A DNA stretch of 33,112 bases from Promethearchaeota archaeon. GTDB taxonomy: Archaea; Asgardarchaeota; Lokiarchaeia; Sigynarchaeales; SOKP01. The notes beneath the pieces are model-generated. The model did no database searches and was not told the DNA's origin. It saw only the letters and a list, made by a program, of their open reading frames with translations. Location of the stretch: assembly GCA_004524515.1 (NCBI GenBank), contig SDNV01000014.1, forward strand, positions 1-33,112. The letters are read 5' to 3'. The position numbers and the translations under genes are program-made. Each line of letters opens with the position of its first letter. The first letter of the stretch is position 1. This document shows, piece by piece, positions 8,726 to 19,318 of this stretch.

Positions 8726-9274
8726 ATGTCGGAAGATGCTAAAGAGTTTGTTTTTAAAATTGTTGTGCTTGGTGATGCCGCAGTTGGTAAGACCAGTTTG
8801 ATAAATATGTATATAGAACAAAGCTTTACTGAAGATTATAAACCTACTCTTGGTGCAAATATTATTCGTAAAGATGTACATGTAGATGAGATAAATGCCA
8901 GTGTGCGTCTTATTATGTGGGACTTAGCGGGACAAGAAAAATATAATGTGATACGAAGTATGTACTTTCAGGGATGTGTAGGGGCCTTGTTAGTCTATGA
9001 TGTTACCAGATCTAATACTTTTGAAGCGATTGATTCTAAATGGTTAAAAGATTTTAAAAAATATGTTAAGAAAGAGGGAACCTACATTCTTATCGGAAAT
9101 AAAGTGGATTTAAAAGATGAGCGCGTGGTCTCTACAGATCAAGGGAAAAATTACGCTAATGAAATCGAGGCAAGTGATTTTATAGAGACCAGCGCAAAAT
9201 ACGGTGAAAATGTAGAACAAGCGTTCACAAATTTAGTCCATCAGATATTAAAAAATTTAGGCGAAATTCACTAA
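8726..9274 (+). CDS. Rab/Ras-like small GTPase (cluster 1, third copy)
   Basis: In 182 residues it has P-loop GDAAVGKTS (16-24), switch I PTLG, G3 WDLAGQ with the catalytic Gln, G4 NKVD and G5 ETSAK. It is highly similar to the copies at 6265 and 7501, pointing to tandem duplication. The C-terminus (LGEIH) lacks cysteine. It follows the V4R gene by 56 bases; an AT-rich gap and AATATAAC-like sequence leave room for its own promoter. Confidence 0.93.
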   Translation: MSEDAKEFVFKIVVLGDAAVGKTSLINMYIEQSFTEDYKPTLGANIIRKDVHVDEINASVRLIMWDLAGQEKYNVIRSMYFQGCVGALLVYDVTRSNTFEAIDSKWLKDFKKYVKKEGTYILIGNKVDLKDERVVSTDQGKNYANEIEASDFIETSAKYGENVEQAFTNLVHQILKNLGEIH

Positions 9275-9365
9275 GCTATTTTATATTCTATCAATCAACT
9301 AATTTTTTAAGTATTCTTCTCATTAAACAAAATTTTTAAATCTAGTTATAAATGTAAGATTAATT

Positions 9366-10517
9366 ATGAAAGATTTATCACATATAATAGAAAAAGCTCC
9401 CAAATCTAAAATTAGGGAATTGTTTGATTTAGCCTCTGGAAGAACGGATATTATTAGTCTAGGGATAGGACAACCCGATTTTCCTACTCCAGAACCTGCT
9501 ATCAGAGGAAATATTGAGGCCTTAAAAAATAATATTACCACTTATGCGCCTACACGAGGGACGCCGCGCTTATTAGAATTACTTGAAAAAAAATTGGATC
9601 AAATGAATAATATTCAAGCCAATTGGAAAGAAAATATAATTCTTTGTAATGGCGGTTCCAATGCCATAACTCTTGCATTTGCCACTATTTTCAATCCTGG
9701 GGATGAAATTATTTTATCTTCCCCTAATTTTGTATCTTATTTTTATTGTAGTACCTTTTTTGGAATAAAAGTGATTGAAATCGAGAGAAATCAAGACCTA
9801 AGTCCTAATATTGAACATATGAAGGCAGCAATTACGGATAAAACCAAAGCTATTCTAATCAGTTCACCGAATAACCCCACAGGATATGCCTTAACCCGTA
9901 AGGAATTAGAAGAAATCGTAGATATTGTGAATGAAAATGATTTATATTTAATCAGTGATGAAGTGTATGAAAATTATCTATATGATGGGTTAAAACATAT
10001 TAGTCCTGCTTCTTTAGAGGGAATGTTTGACCGCACGATTACCTTAAATGCGATGTCTAAATTATATTCTGCTACGGGATTTAGGTTGGGATATGTAACC
10101 GCCCGTAAGGAAATCATTGATTTAATGGAAAAATACTTACAATATACGGTCGCGGGTACCAATCATGCCGCACAATATGGTTTTATTGAAGCGTTAAAAA
10201 TGGATACTAGCTTTTTTGAACCAATTTTAAAGGACTATGAAAATAGAAGAAATTTTGTGTTTACCCGATTAGATGAACTAGGTTTTGATGTCGTCAAACC
10301 TCGTGGTGCGTTTTATATCATGCCTTCTATTCAGAATTTTCAGATGGATGCGTCTGAGTTTTCTAAGAGAATGATTAAAGATTATGGAGTTGCCATCGTT
10401 CCGGGAGATATCTTTGGCTCCTATTCGAATTATCGGTTACGTATTTCTTATGCGACTAAGATGGAGGCTCTTGTAGATGCAATGGCACGCATTGAACAGT
10501 TCGTTCATACTCTTTAG
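9366..10517 (+). CDS. Class I/II (aspartate-type) aminotransferase, PLP-dependent
   Basis: This 383-residue fold-type I PLP enzyme shows the N-terminal SLGIGQPDF motif, PNNPTGY near residue 165, SDEVYENYLYDG near residue 198, the Schiff-base lysine K232 in NAMSKLYSATGFRLGY, and the phosphate-binding Arg in that segment. YRLRISYA near the C-terminus carries the Arg that binds the substrate carboxylate. The substrate is probably an amino acid such as aspartate or an aromatic one, which sequence alone does not settle. It follows the GTPase cluster by 91 bases and converges with the M24 peptidase across 36 bases. Confidence 0.9.
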   Translation: MKDLSHIIEKAPKSKIRELFDLASGRTDIISLGIGQPDFPTPEPAIRGNIEALKNNITTYAPTRGTPRLLELLEKKLDQMNNIQANWKENIILCNGGSNAITLAFATIFNPGDEIILSSPNFVSYFYCSTFFGIKVIEIERNQDLSPNIEHMKAAITDKTKAILISSPNNPTGYALTRKELEEIVDIVNENDLYLISDEVYENYLYDGLKHISPASLEGMFDRTITLNAMSKLYSATGFRLGYVTARKEIIDLMEKYLQYTVAGTNHAAQYGFIEALKMDTSFFEPILKDYENRRNFVFTRLDELGFDVVKPRGAFYIMPSIQNFQMDASEFSKRMIKDYGVAIVPGDIFGSYSNYRLRISYATKMEALVDAMARIEQFVHTL

Positions 10518-10553
10518 CGGAGGGCGGTCTACGAGATAAAAGGAAAAAAAAGA

Positions 10554-11759
10554 TTATACATAGTCTACTTCCAAGGGCGTTTTGGGGAGTACTTGTGCTC
10601 CTTTTTTGGTCACAAGGGTGGGCGCTTCTAAGCGTAGACCTCCCAGTCCGGGACGATTGAACACGATGGCTGCAATTTCCACCATATTCTCTTCAAATAC
10701 CATGGGCCCCCATTCCTTTCCGGGGATTACCACAGGCCATGATTCATTCCCTATCAGCCCTATACCATGCCCTATGCCAAAGAAAAGGTCATTTCCATAG
10801 CCCTCCTTTTCGGCTACTTTACGTACTGCTTGATAACACTCTTCAAACGTAATTCCTGGGTTCATATTATCGATCAGGGTATAACAGAGCTGTTCATAGA
10901 CATCATTGAATTTTTTTAATTCCGAAGGGCAGGTTCCCAGTACGTAATTATGGCTGAGATCGCCTAAATAACATCCGTATTCGCTATGTAAATCCACTAA
11001 TAAGGATTCTCCTTCCTTAACCTCCTTGTTGGTTGCAGGGGTGCATCCGTTAAAGGTCCAACTGGCTCGATATCCCGATCCAATTTCTTGATTTCCGGTG
11101 AAGGTCCATTCATAATTACTTCCTGCTTTTCTCATTGCCAACGTCCCGATTCCTGCGATTTCATTTTCTGTAAACACTTTCCCCGGCGCTCTTTCGCGTA
11201 AAGTTTGTTTCACCACGGCTTGTCCCACATCCGTAATCTCACTGGCTTTCTTTAACATCGCAATTTCTTCTGGTTCTTTTATGAACTGTATTCTTTCAGT
11301 TTTTTCATTAAAATCTACTAACTTACACCCTGGAAATACTTTTTTAAGCAGTTCAGCTTCCGAGTAGGAGAGCATTTGCCCCGTAACACAGATATCTATC
11401 CCTAATTCCACGCCTATTTTAGGAGGCTCGCCCTTTGGGTTGAATACTCCCGCTTTTTTGGCTGCGGATTGAATTTTTTTTTCCCAATAAAACCCTTTCA
11501 TGGGGCCCCACCCTTGCACGTCGATTTTAGATTGCGCTTCAGCTCGAATTCTTTCTACGTCTAATAAGACAGTATATAAGATCGGGTCTCCCATTCCTTT
11601 CTTAGGGAGTAAGATATAACTCTTCCAAGGTACAAAACACCCGGTAAGGTAGGTTATAGACTTTACTCGGGTAAGCACGCAAAAATCTAAATTGAGTTCT
11701 TCCATAGCGGTCTGATATTTATCTATATGACCATTCCAATTAATTTTAATTTCACTCAT
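10554..11759 (-). CDS. M24 metallopeptidase (Xaa-Pro dipeptidase/aminopeptidase-like)
   Basis: This 401-residue protein has a creatinase-like N-terminal domain followed by the pita-bread M24 domain. The candidate metal ligands are all present: two Asp in LLVDLHSEYGCYLGDLSHN, His in GIGHGIGL, Glu in EENMVEIAA and Glu in LRLEAPTL. Members cleave peptides with proline at the second position; some relatives are creatinases or other C-N hydrolases. The gene is clearly richer in G+C than its neighbours: sampled 60-base lines run 48-57%, compared with about 25-35% in flanking genes. It has no obvious operon partner. Confidence 0.88.
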   Translation of the reverse strand: MSEIKINWNGHIDKYQTAMEELNLDFCVLTRVKSITYLTGCFVPWKSYILLPKKGMGDPILYTVLLDVERIRAEAQSKIDVQGWGPMKGFYWEKKIQSAAKKAGVFNPKGEPPKIGVELGIDICVTGQMLSYSEAELLKKVFPGCKLVDFNEKTERIQFIKEPEEIAMLKKASEITDVGQAVVKQTLRERAPGKVFTENEIAGIGTLAMRKAGSNYEWTFTGNQEIGSGYRASWTFNGCTPATNKEVKEGESLLVDLHSEYGCYLGDLSHNYVLGTCPSELKKFNDVYEQLCYTLIDNMNPGITFEECYQAVRKVAEKEGYGNDLFFGIGHGIGLIGNESWPVVIPGKEWGPMVFEENMVEIAAIVFNRPGLGGLRLEAPTLVTKKGAQVLPKTPLEVDYV

Positions 11760-11974
11760 TTAGTCTATCTCCTATACATTTACTTAACTGAGATTGTGAT
11801 AACATTTGATAAAAAGGTTGTTTCTATTTAATATTGTTGTTTGGATAAATAACGCTTAAAAATTGGGAATTTACCTTAAAAAAGAGACAATTTGAGAAAA
11901 AACGATCAAATTTCCTCTTAAAAAATTAGTATTATAAAAAAGAGTGTTCCTTTGATAATTATACTAAATGCTTC

Positions 11975-14290
<2,316 letters not shown>

Positions 14291-14375
14291 TTAATCAATT
14301 TTTATTCAAATAAAATAAGTAAATTATGGTTTATTTTCTTTTTCTTTATTTTTAATATGTTATTTTAGAGAACTC

Positions 14376-15185
14376 TTAGGAAATTTTTATGTTTAAATTT
14401 TTTTCAAGATATTTTTTGAAAGTTTGTGCTAGTAGTGGCTCATCTAAAGACTTATCTAAATACAATCTTATAAAATCCTTTCGACAAGCTAAAATTTTTT
14501 TTTTTTTAATATGAAATTCTTGTTTCTTAAGAACCTCACTCACAATTTTTCTCGTTATCGTATCTAGCCTTTCATTATATTGAGGTGGGGATGGACTTAC
14601 TTTCTTCTCTTTTTTTTTCTTATAAACCTTCTCCGCTTGATAGAAAAAAGTATTCAATAAATTGTTAAAAGTTGCATCAAAATCTTTGACTTCTGAGAGG
14701 TTTATACGGGCAGTAGGATAATCCCATCTGTACTTATCGAATCCATCAAATTTGCGGTGGATTTTTTTAATTACACTACTGGGAATCGGTTTCCCTCTTT
14801 GTATGTTCCACTCCAAACATATTTCGAGGGGAGTGGAGACGTGGACAATAAAAAAATTGAGATTAAGACCATCAGCTATCAGCTTTAAATCATGTCGCAT
14901 GCTAGTATAATAATTTAAATCATCAGAAATAACACCATACCCCTCTTTTAATGCTTTTTCTATTTGTTCTAAATATCTTTTTCTCACTAATTGCTCTTTT
15001 TTAGGATTAAATTTATCAGGAGCAATTTCATCCCGAATCTTATCGGGATCAATTATTTTAACTTTAAATTTATCGACATTTTGTTCAATAAATTCTTTCA
15101 GTTTAAAAGCAAGGGTGGATTTACCTGATGCGGGTAGTCCCACAAGGCAAATCAAAAAATTTTGTTTTCCCACGGGTATATTCAA
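14376..15185 (-). CDS. pstK: O-phosphoseryl-tRNA(Sec) kinase
   Basis: This 269-residue P-loop kinase has Walker A GLPASGKST (16-24), SDDLNYYTSMR near residue 95 and NIQRGKPIP near residue 133. Its C-terminal domain contains TRKIVSEVLKK and RKDFI. This layout follows archaeal PSTK (the Methanocaldococcus enzyme, from memory). PSTK phosphorylates Ser-tRNA(Sec), which SepSecS then converts to Sec-tRNA, so the organism probably makes selenoproteins. The start is TTG at 15185, overlapping the TGA of the GIY-YIG gene as TTGA, implying translational coupling; GTG at 15173 is the alternative. A Lys/Glu-rich linker separates the two domains. A different RNA/protein kinase of the Kti12/PSTK group is the main alternative. 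Confidence 0.8.
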   Translation of the reverse strand: MNIPVGKQNFLICLVGLPASGKSTLAFKLKEFIEQNVDKFKVKIIDPDKIRDEIAPDKFNPKKEQLVRKRYLEQIEKALKEGYGVISDDLNYYTSMRHDLKLIADGLNLNFFIVHVSTPLEICLEWNIQRGKPIPSSVIKKIHRKFDGFDKYRWDYPTARINLSEVKDFDATFNNLLNTFFYQAEKVYKKKKEKKVSPSPPQYNERLDTITRKIVSEVLKKQEFHIKKKKILACRKDFIRLYLDKSLDEPLLAQTFKKYLEKNLNIKIS

Positions 15186-15442
15186 CTAATTTTTTTAATT
15201 AATTCCCTTTTTTGTCGTTTAGTGAAGGTTTTAATTTCAATTTCTCTTCTCATCGCAGAGGTTCTATTCGTAAAGGTTTCAAAGTACTTTAATTCCAATT
15301 TTTTACTACGACAATATTTTGCACCTTTCCCATTTCTATGTTCTCTCCATCTTCTTAAAAGATTATTCGTATATCCGGTGTAATAACTTTTTTTTCCTTT
15401 CTTAGAAGTGACTTCTAAAATATAAACATAAAAAACAGACAT
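15182..15442 (-). CDS. GIY-YIG domain nuclease-like protein
   Basis: This 86-residue protein is a single GIY-YIG domain: YVYILE at residues 5-10, YYTGYTNNLLRRWREH (the second motif with the catalytic Arg) and a late E in RREIEIKTF. Free-standing members of the UPF0213 type are common in bacteria and archaea, and their role in DNA repair or RNA processing is unclear. GAGG lies 7 bases before the ATG. It is directly coupled to the PSTK gene by a TTGA overlap, so the pair is co-translated. Confidence 0.88.
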   Translation of the reverse strand: MSVFYVYILEVTSKKGKKSYYTGYTNNLLRRWREHRNGKGAKYCRSKKLELKYFETFTNRTSAMRREIEIKTFTKRQKRELIKKIS

Positions 15443-15649
15443 AAGTTATCCTCTAGTTTAAAAATCATTTTTGACCTATTTATTTTTTTAGGAGATCTTT
15501 CGAAATTGAAAGATTATCGGAGTTCATATTCATTGCTAAAAATATTTGCATAACATGTTTGCTTAATTAAGTATTTATAAATTGAATTTATTATTAATAT
15601 GAAATTTTAATTTAAATTTTGAATTTTGGAATTTGTTTGGTGAAATAGC

Positions 15650-16285
15650 ATTCCCACTGGTATATTCTTAATTAAATGGGATCAAGTAATAGGAGGTACA
15701 GTTTACTTAAAATATCCCGAAGAATTAGACATCCCGGAAAATGTAATTCAACAAATACAAATTTCTCATAATTTTGCCGAGTCGTATATAATAACCGAGG
15801 AAAAAGACTGGAATTCGGTATCTTTTTATAATCCCGAGAAAGAAATTGTTATTGTATTAGTATTAGACAAATATGATGAAGGGAATGATTATCTCATTGT
15901 TCTTGAAGAATTCAACAAAGAACTTGATAAATATCCCAATGAGAAGGATTTGAAAATTCAGCTAAAACGGATTTTTCAATTTAGCTTAAATGTGTTTAGA
16001 ACCAGAGATGAGGTCATCGCTAAATTGAGCAACGAAGTAGCCCAATTAAAAATGAGAGTGTATGATTTAGAAAAAAAATTTGAAAGAGCAATACAATCGG
16101 ACCATTTAAAGGTTAAAAGTAGAATTCTATTTTTATTGGCTATGCATGATGAATTAAGCTTTAAAGAAATTCAGAAACAGGTAAAAACAAGTAAACGCTG
16201 GTTAGAAAATGTGCTTCAAAATCTTATTAAAAATAAGATTGTGGAGTATGATAGTCAAAATGATACCTATTATCTAAATTTTTGA
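15650..16285 (+). CDS. Winged-helix protein with N-terminal sensor-like domain; no canonical start
   Basis: A long frame opens after TGA 15641 and runs to 16285. It has no ATG, GTG or TTG until TTG 15950, which would discard a well-formed domain. Residues after 15650 read PTGIFLIKWDQVIGGTVYL, followed by alternating strands and helices (about 120 residues) that may form a longin-like or sensor fold. Then comes a coiled coil around LSNEVAQLKMRVYDLEKKF and a C-terminal winged helix (ELSFKEIQKQVKTSKRWL). ATT at 15650 has GGTGA six bases upstream, so an AUU start is possible; a mutated or mis-assembled start is the alternative. It is probably a transcriptional regulator, with ligand unknown. Confidence 0.55.
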   Translation: MPTGIFLIKWDQVIGGTVYLKYPEELDIPENVIQQIQISHNFAESYIITEEKDWNSVSFYNPEKEIVIVLVLDKYDEGNDYLIVLEEFNKELDKYPNEKDLKIQLKRIFQFSLNVFRTRDEVIAKLSNEVAQLKMRVYDLEKKFERAIQSDHLKVKSRILFLLAMHDELSFKEIQKQVKTSKRWLENVLQNLIKNKIVEYDSQNDTYYLNF

Positions 16286-16401
16286 AATGGTTGATAGTCC
16301 TTTCATATATTCATCATATTCTTAATATTTAGAACTTAATTTTATTTATACGATCATTGTTAATTTTATAATTTGAATAAATATAATATTTTGAGTGAAC
16401 C

Positions 16402-17535
16402 ATGGATATTTCAGAAGAGGAAAAAAAAGCAGTCATGAAAGTGTTGGATTCCCGACTGCTTTCATCTTTAGCAGGAAAAGTGGTTGAGACTTTTGAAAGA
16501 GAATTTGCTGAATATATAGGAGTTAAGCATGCAATCGCGGTAAATTCTGGAACTGCCGCCTTGCATATTGCTATTGCTTCTTTAGATATCGGTCCTGGAG
16601 ATGAGGTGATTGTTCCTCCATTTACTTTTATCGCCACCGCCAGTTCTATTTTGCACAATAACGCAATACCTATATTTGCCGATATTGATAACCAAACCTA
16701 TACTTTAGATCCGGAATCGGTAAAAAAAACTATTACTCCAAAAACAAAAGCCATTATCCCCGTGCATTTAGCGGGGGTCACGGCTGATATGGATTCCCTT
16801 CTGGAGATTGCTGAAAAAAATAACTTATTTATTATCGAAGATGCTTGTCAATCTCATGGAGCTAAATATAAGGGCAAGAAAGTAGGCTCCATGGGGGACT
16901 TGGGAGCATTTAGTTTTTATCCTTCAAAAAATATGACCACCGGTGAAGGAGGGATGGTGACTACCAATAGTAATAAATTAGCTAGGCAGTGTCGTTTGTT
17001 AAAGCATCATGGGGAACCTTATTGGTACACTTATAATCGATTAGGATGGAATTATAGAATGACGGAAATCCAAGGAGCAATTGGTAGGGTCCAATTAAAG
17101 AAATTGGACGAATATATAAAGATTAGAAATGCCAATGCTCAATATTTAACTGATGGGGTAAATGAAATCAAGGGAATAGATTCTCCCTATATCCCTGAGT
17201 ATTGCGAACCGGCCTACAATTATTGGATTGGAAGAATTCACCCGGAACTTATTGGTTTGGATAAAGATCAATTTATCTCTAAATTTCCTAAAGGTAAAAC
17301 GCTGTACCCTAAACCTTTATACGAGACCAAATTATTCCAGCAAAAGATTGGATACCCCAAGGGTTGTCCATGGAGCTGTCCTTTTTATGGAAAAGAAATA
17401 AATTAACCCACATTAAAACTCCCGGTTGTTGAAACGGTTGCGAAAGAGATTTTTGCGTTAGATATTTATCCTGGTATTACAAAAGAGGAATTAGATGATA
17501 ATATTAACATCATGAGAAAATTAGCTACTATATAA
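16402..17535 (+). CDS. DegT/DnrJ/EryC1-type sugar aminotransferase interrupted by in-frame TAA
   Basis: The protein shows the DegT family hallmarks: NSGTAALH at 48-55, D147 in EDACQ (cofactor nitrogen), and the PLP lysine K176 in SFYPSKNM. A TAA at 17404-17406 stops it after 334 residues. The same frame then continues for 42 sensible codons (PTLKLPVVETVAKEIFALDI...) to a second TAA at 17533. The C-terminus is therefore cut by one codon, perhaps TAC or TAT in the ancestor. The N-terminus is also a few residues short of the family's usual start, and a frame-shifted TTG at 16391 reads SEPWI. Such enzymes aminate nucleotide-linked keto-sugars. No sugar genes lie beside it, so it is either a pseudogene or a sequence error. 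Confidence 0.8.
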
Positions 17536-17559
17536 TTAAAAAGAACAATTCACTTTATT

Positions 17560-17832
17560 ATGAAAAAAATAATAATTACGGTATATGGCCTTGTTCAAGG
17601 GGTTTTTTTTCGCTACACCACCAGAAAAGTAGCACGAAAATTGGGTCTCACAGGAATCGTCAAAAATATGCCTGATGGAAGTGTATATATTGAAGCTGAG
17701 GGTGCTGAAGATCAGTTACTTGAATTATTAGAGTTTGCTAAACAAGGTCCTAAATATGCTAAAGTTGAAGATATAAATTATGAATTCAAAGAGCCGGAAA
17801 ATAAATTCAAAGGATTTGACTATTCCTTTTAA
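17560..17832 (+). CDS. acyP: Acylphosphatase
   Basis: This 90-residue protein has the complete acylphosphatase signature: VYGLVQGVFFRYTTR with the catalytic Arg, and IVKNMPDGSVYIEAEG with the catalytic Asn. The enzyme hydrolyses acyl phosphates such as acetyl phosphate. The length is typical for the single-domain form. It begins 24 bases after the natural end of the DegT gene and may be transcribed with it. Confidence 0.95.
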   Translation: MKKIIITVYGLVQGVFFRYTTRKVARKLGLTGIVKNMPDGSVYIEAEGAEDQLLELLEFAKQGPKYAKVEDINYEFKEPENKFKGFDYSF

Positions 17833-17938
17833 ATTATCCAAGATTGATTAAATTGCATAAAAAATTAAAATAAAAAAAAAATTATGTTCCTAGCTTATTT
17901 TTGATTTAAATAAATTTAATTCAAAAAAATTGGTAATT

Positions 17939-19099
17939 ATGAATTCAAGAGAGCGTATTTTAACGAGTTTTAATCATAAAGAACCAGATAAAGTTCCCCT
18001 TGATCTGGGAGGAAATCAATCAGGTATTCATATTAAAGCTTATAAAAAATTAATTGATTTTCTGGAAATTGAGGACAATCAAATTCAAACTTATGATTTT
18101 GTACAACAATTAGCGGTGCCATGTGAAGAATTATTACAGAGATTTAACATTGATACTAGATATATTCGCCCATTGGGAGGGATGATAAAAATTGATGATT
18201 TTGAGCCTCAATATGAGGGGAAATATGTTGGTGTATATGATCAATTCGGAGTGTTTTGGGGAAATTTTGCAGAAAAAGATTTAGATGAGATTTTATATTA
18301 TGATCCCGTTGTCCATCCTCTTTCAGAGTGCAAATCGACTCAAGATATTAAAAATTATGAATGGCCAGACGGAAAAGATAAAACACCCTTCAAGGGATTG
18401 AGGGATTATGCTAAAAATTTACGGAAAACTACCGATTATGCCCTTGTAACTCCCCCTACGGGATGTATATATGAATATACCACCTTTTTATTTGGATTTA
18501 CTCAGGTTTTAAGATATTTAAGAACGAAGCAAGAATTACTTATAGCCGCTATGGAAGAGCTACTACAATACTGGATTGACTATAATATTACCTTTTTCAA
18601 TGAAGTAGGAGAATATTTGGATATCATATGCATAAATGGAGATTTAGCAGAACAAGCAGGCCCTATCATGAATCTGGAATTATATGATGCTATGATTAAG
18701 CCTATAGAAAGACAATTATCTGAAAAAGTACATGATTTAGCCGATATTAAAATAAATTATCATTGCTGTGGTTCAGTTCCGCTATTTATTCCACATTGGG
18801 CCGAAATTGGCTATGATGCTTTTAATCCTGTTCAAATTTCTGCTTATGATATGGATCCCTGTAGTTTAAAAAATCGTTTTGGCAATATTATTACTTTCTG
18901 GGGAGGTGCCTGCAATACTCAGAAAACGCTCCCATTTGGCACCCCTGATCAAATTAGAGATGAACTAAGAAGAAATTTGGAGTGTTTTAAACCGGATGGG
19001 GGTTATATTGCCGCAAACATCCATAATATTACAGCCGAAGTCCCTCCCCAAAATATTGTGGCACTATTCGATGGGTTAAATGAATTTCGAGATTATTAA
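17939..19099 (+). CDS. UroD/MtaA-family methyltransferase-like protein
   Basis: The uroporphyrinogen decarboxylase fold is clear: the N-terminal NSRERILTSFNHKEPDKVP, a central TPPTG segment, and a C-terminal INYHCCGSVPLF followed by NPVQISAYDMDP. HCCG resembles the zinc-binding site of MtaA-type corrinoid:CoM methyltransferases, so this is more likely a cobamide-dependent methyltransferase or demethylase than a haem enzyme. I place the start at ATG 17939, three codons after a possible TTG at 17930. No corrinoid protein or MtrH gene lies next to it, so the substrate is unknown. The length, about 386 residues, is slightly above the family average. Confidence 0.8.
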   Translation: MNSRERILTSFNHKEPDKVPLDLGGNQSGIHIKAYKKLIDFLEIEDNQIQTYDFVQQLAVPCEELLQRFNIDTRYIRPLGGMIKIDDFEPQYEGKYVGVYDQFGVFWGNFAEKDLDEILYYDPVVHPLSECKSTQDIKNYEWPDGKDKTPFKGLRDYAKNLRKTTDYALVTPPTGCIYEYTTFLFGFTQVLRYLRTKQELLIAAMEELLQYWIDYNITFFNEVGEYLDIICINGDLAEQAGPIMNLELYDAMIKPIERQLSEKVHDLADIKINYHCCGSVPLFIPHWAEIGYDAFNPVQISAYDMDPCSLKNRFGNIITFWGGACNTQKTLPFGTPDQIRDELRRNLECFKPDGGYIAANIHNITAEVPPQNIVALFDGLNEFRDY

Positions 19100-19318
19100 A
19101 ATCCATTAATTTATTGAAATCTCAGAATAATGACATTAATGAAGAGAATATCCAACTATGGATGGACCAGCATAGAATTTAACTTATAAAATCGATTAGA
19201 AAATCCGCTACTATTCTAGTTCTCTGAAGATTGAGAAGATAATTTGTCAAAATATCATTTTTGAATAATGATTAATAATAAAACCAAATTTTATTAGGTA
19301 AAAATAATGTGAAATTTT

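Noticed and set aside
6265..9274. Conserved C-terminal cysteine for prenylation of the GTPases
   Set aside because: None of the three copies has a cysteine near its end.
15641..15643. TGA before the winged-helix gene as a selenocysteine codon
   Set aside because: Reading from TTG 15626 through TGA is possible, and a PSTK gene lies nearby, but a Sec residue at the start of a regulator is implausible and no SECIS-like hairpin was seen.
17404..17406. In-frame stop in the DegT gene as pyrrolysine
   Set aside because: The codon is TAA; pyrrolysine uses TAG.
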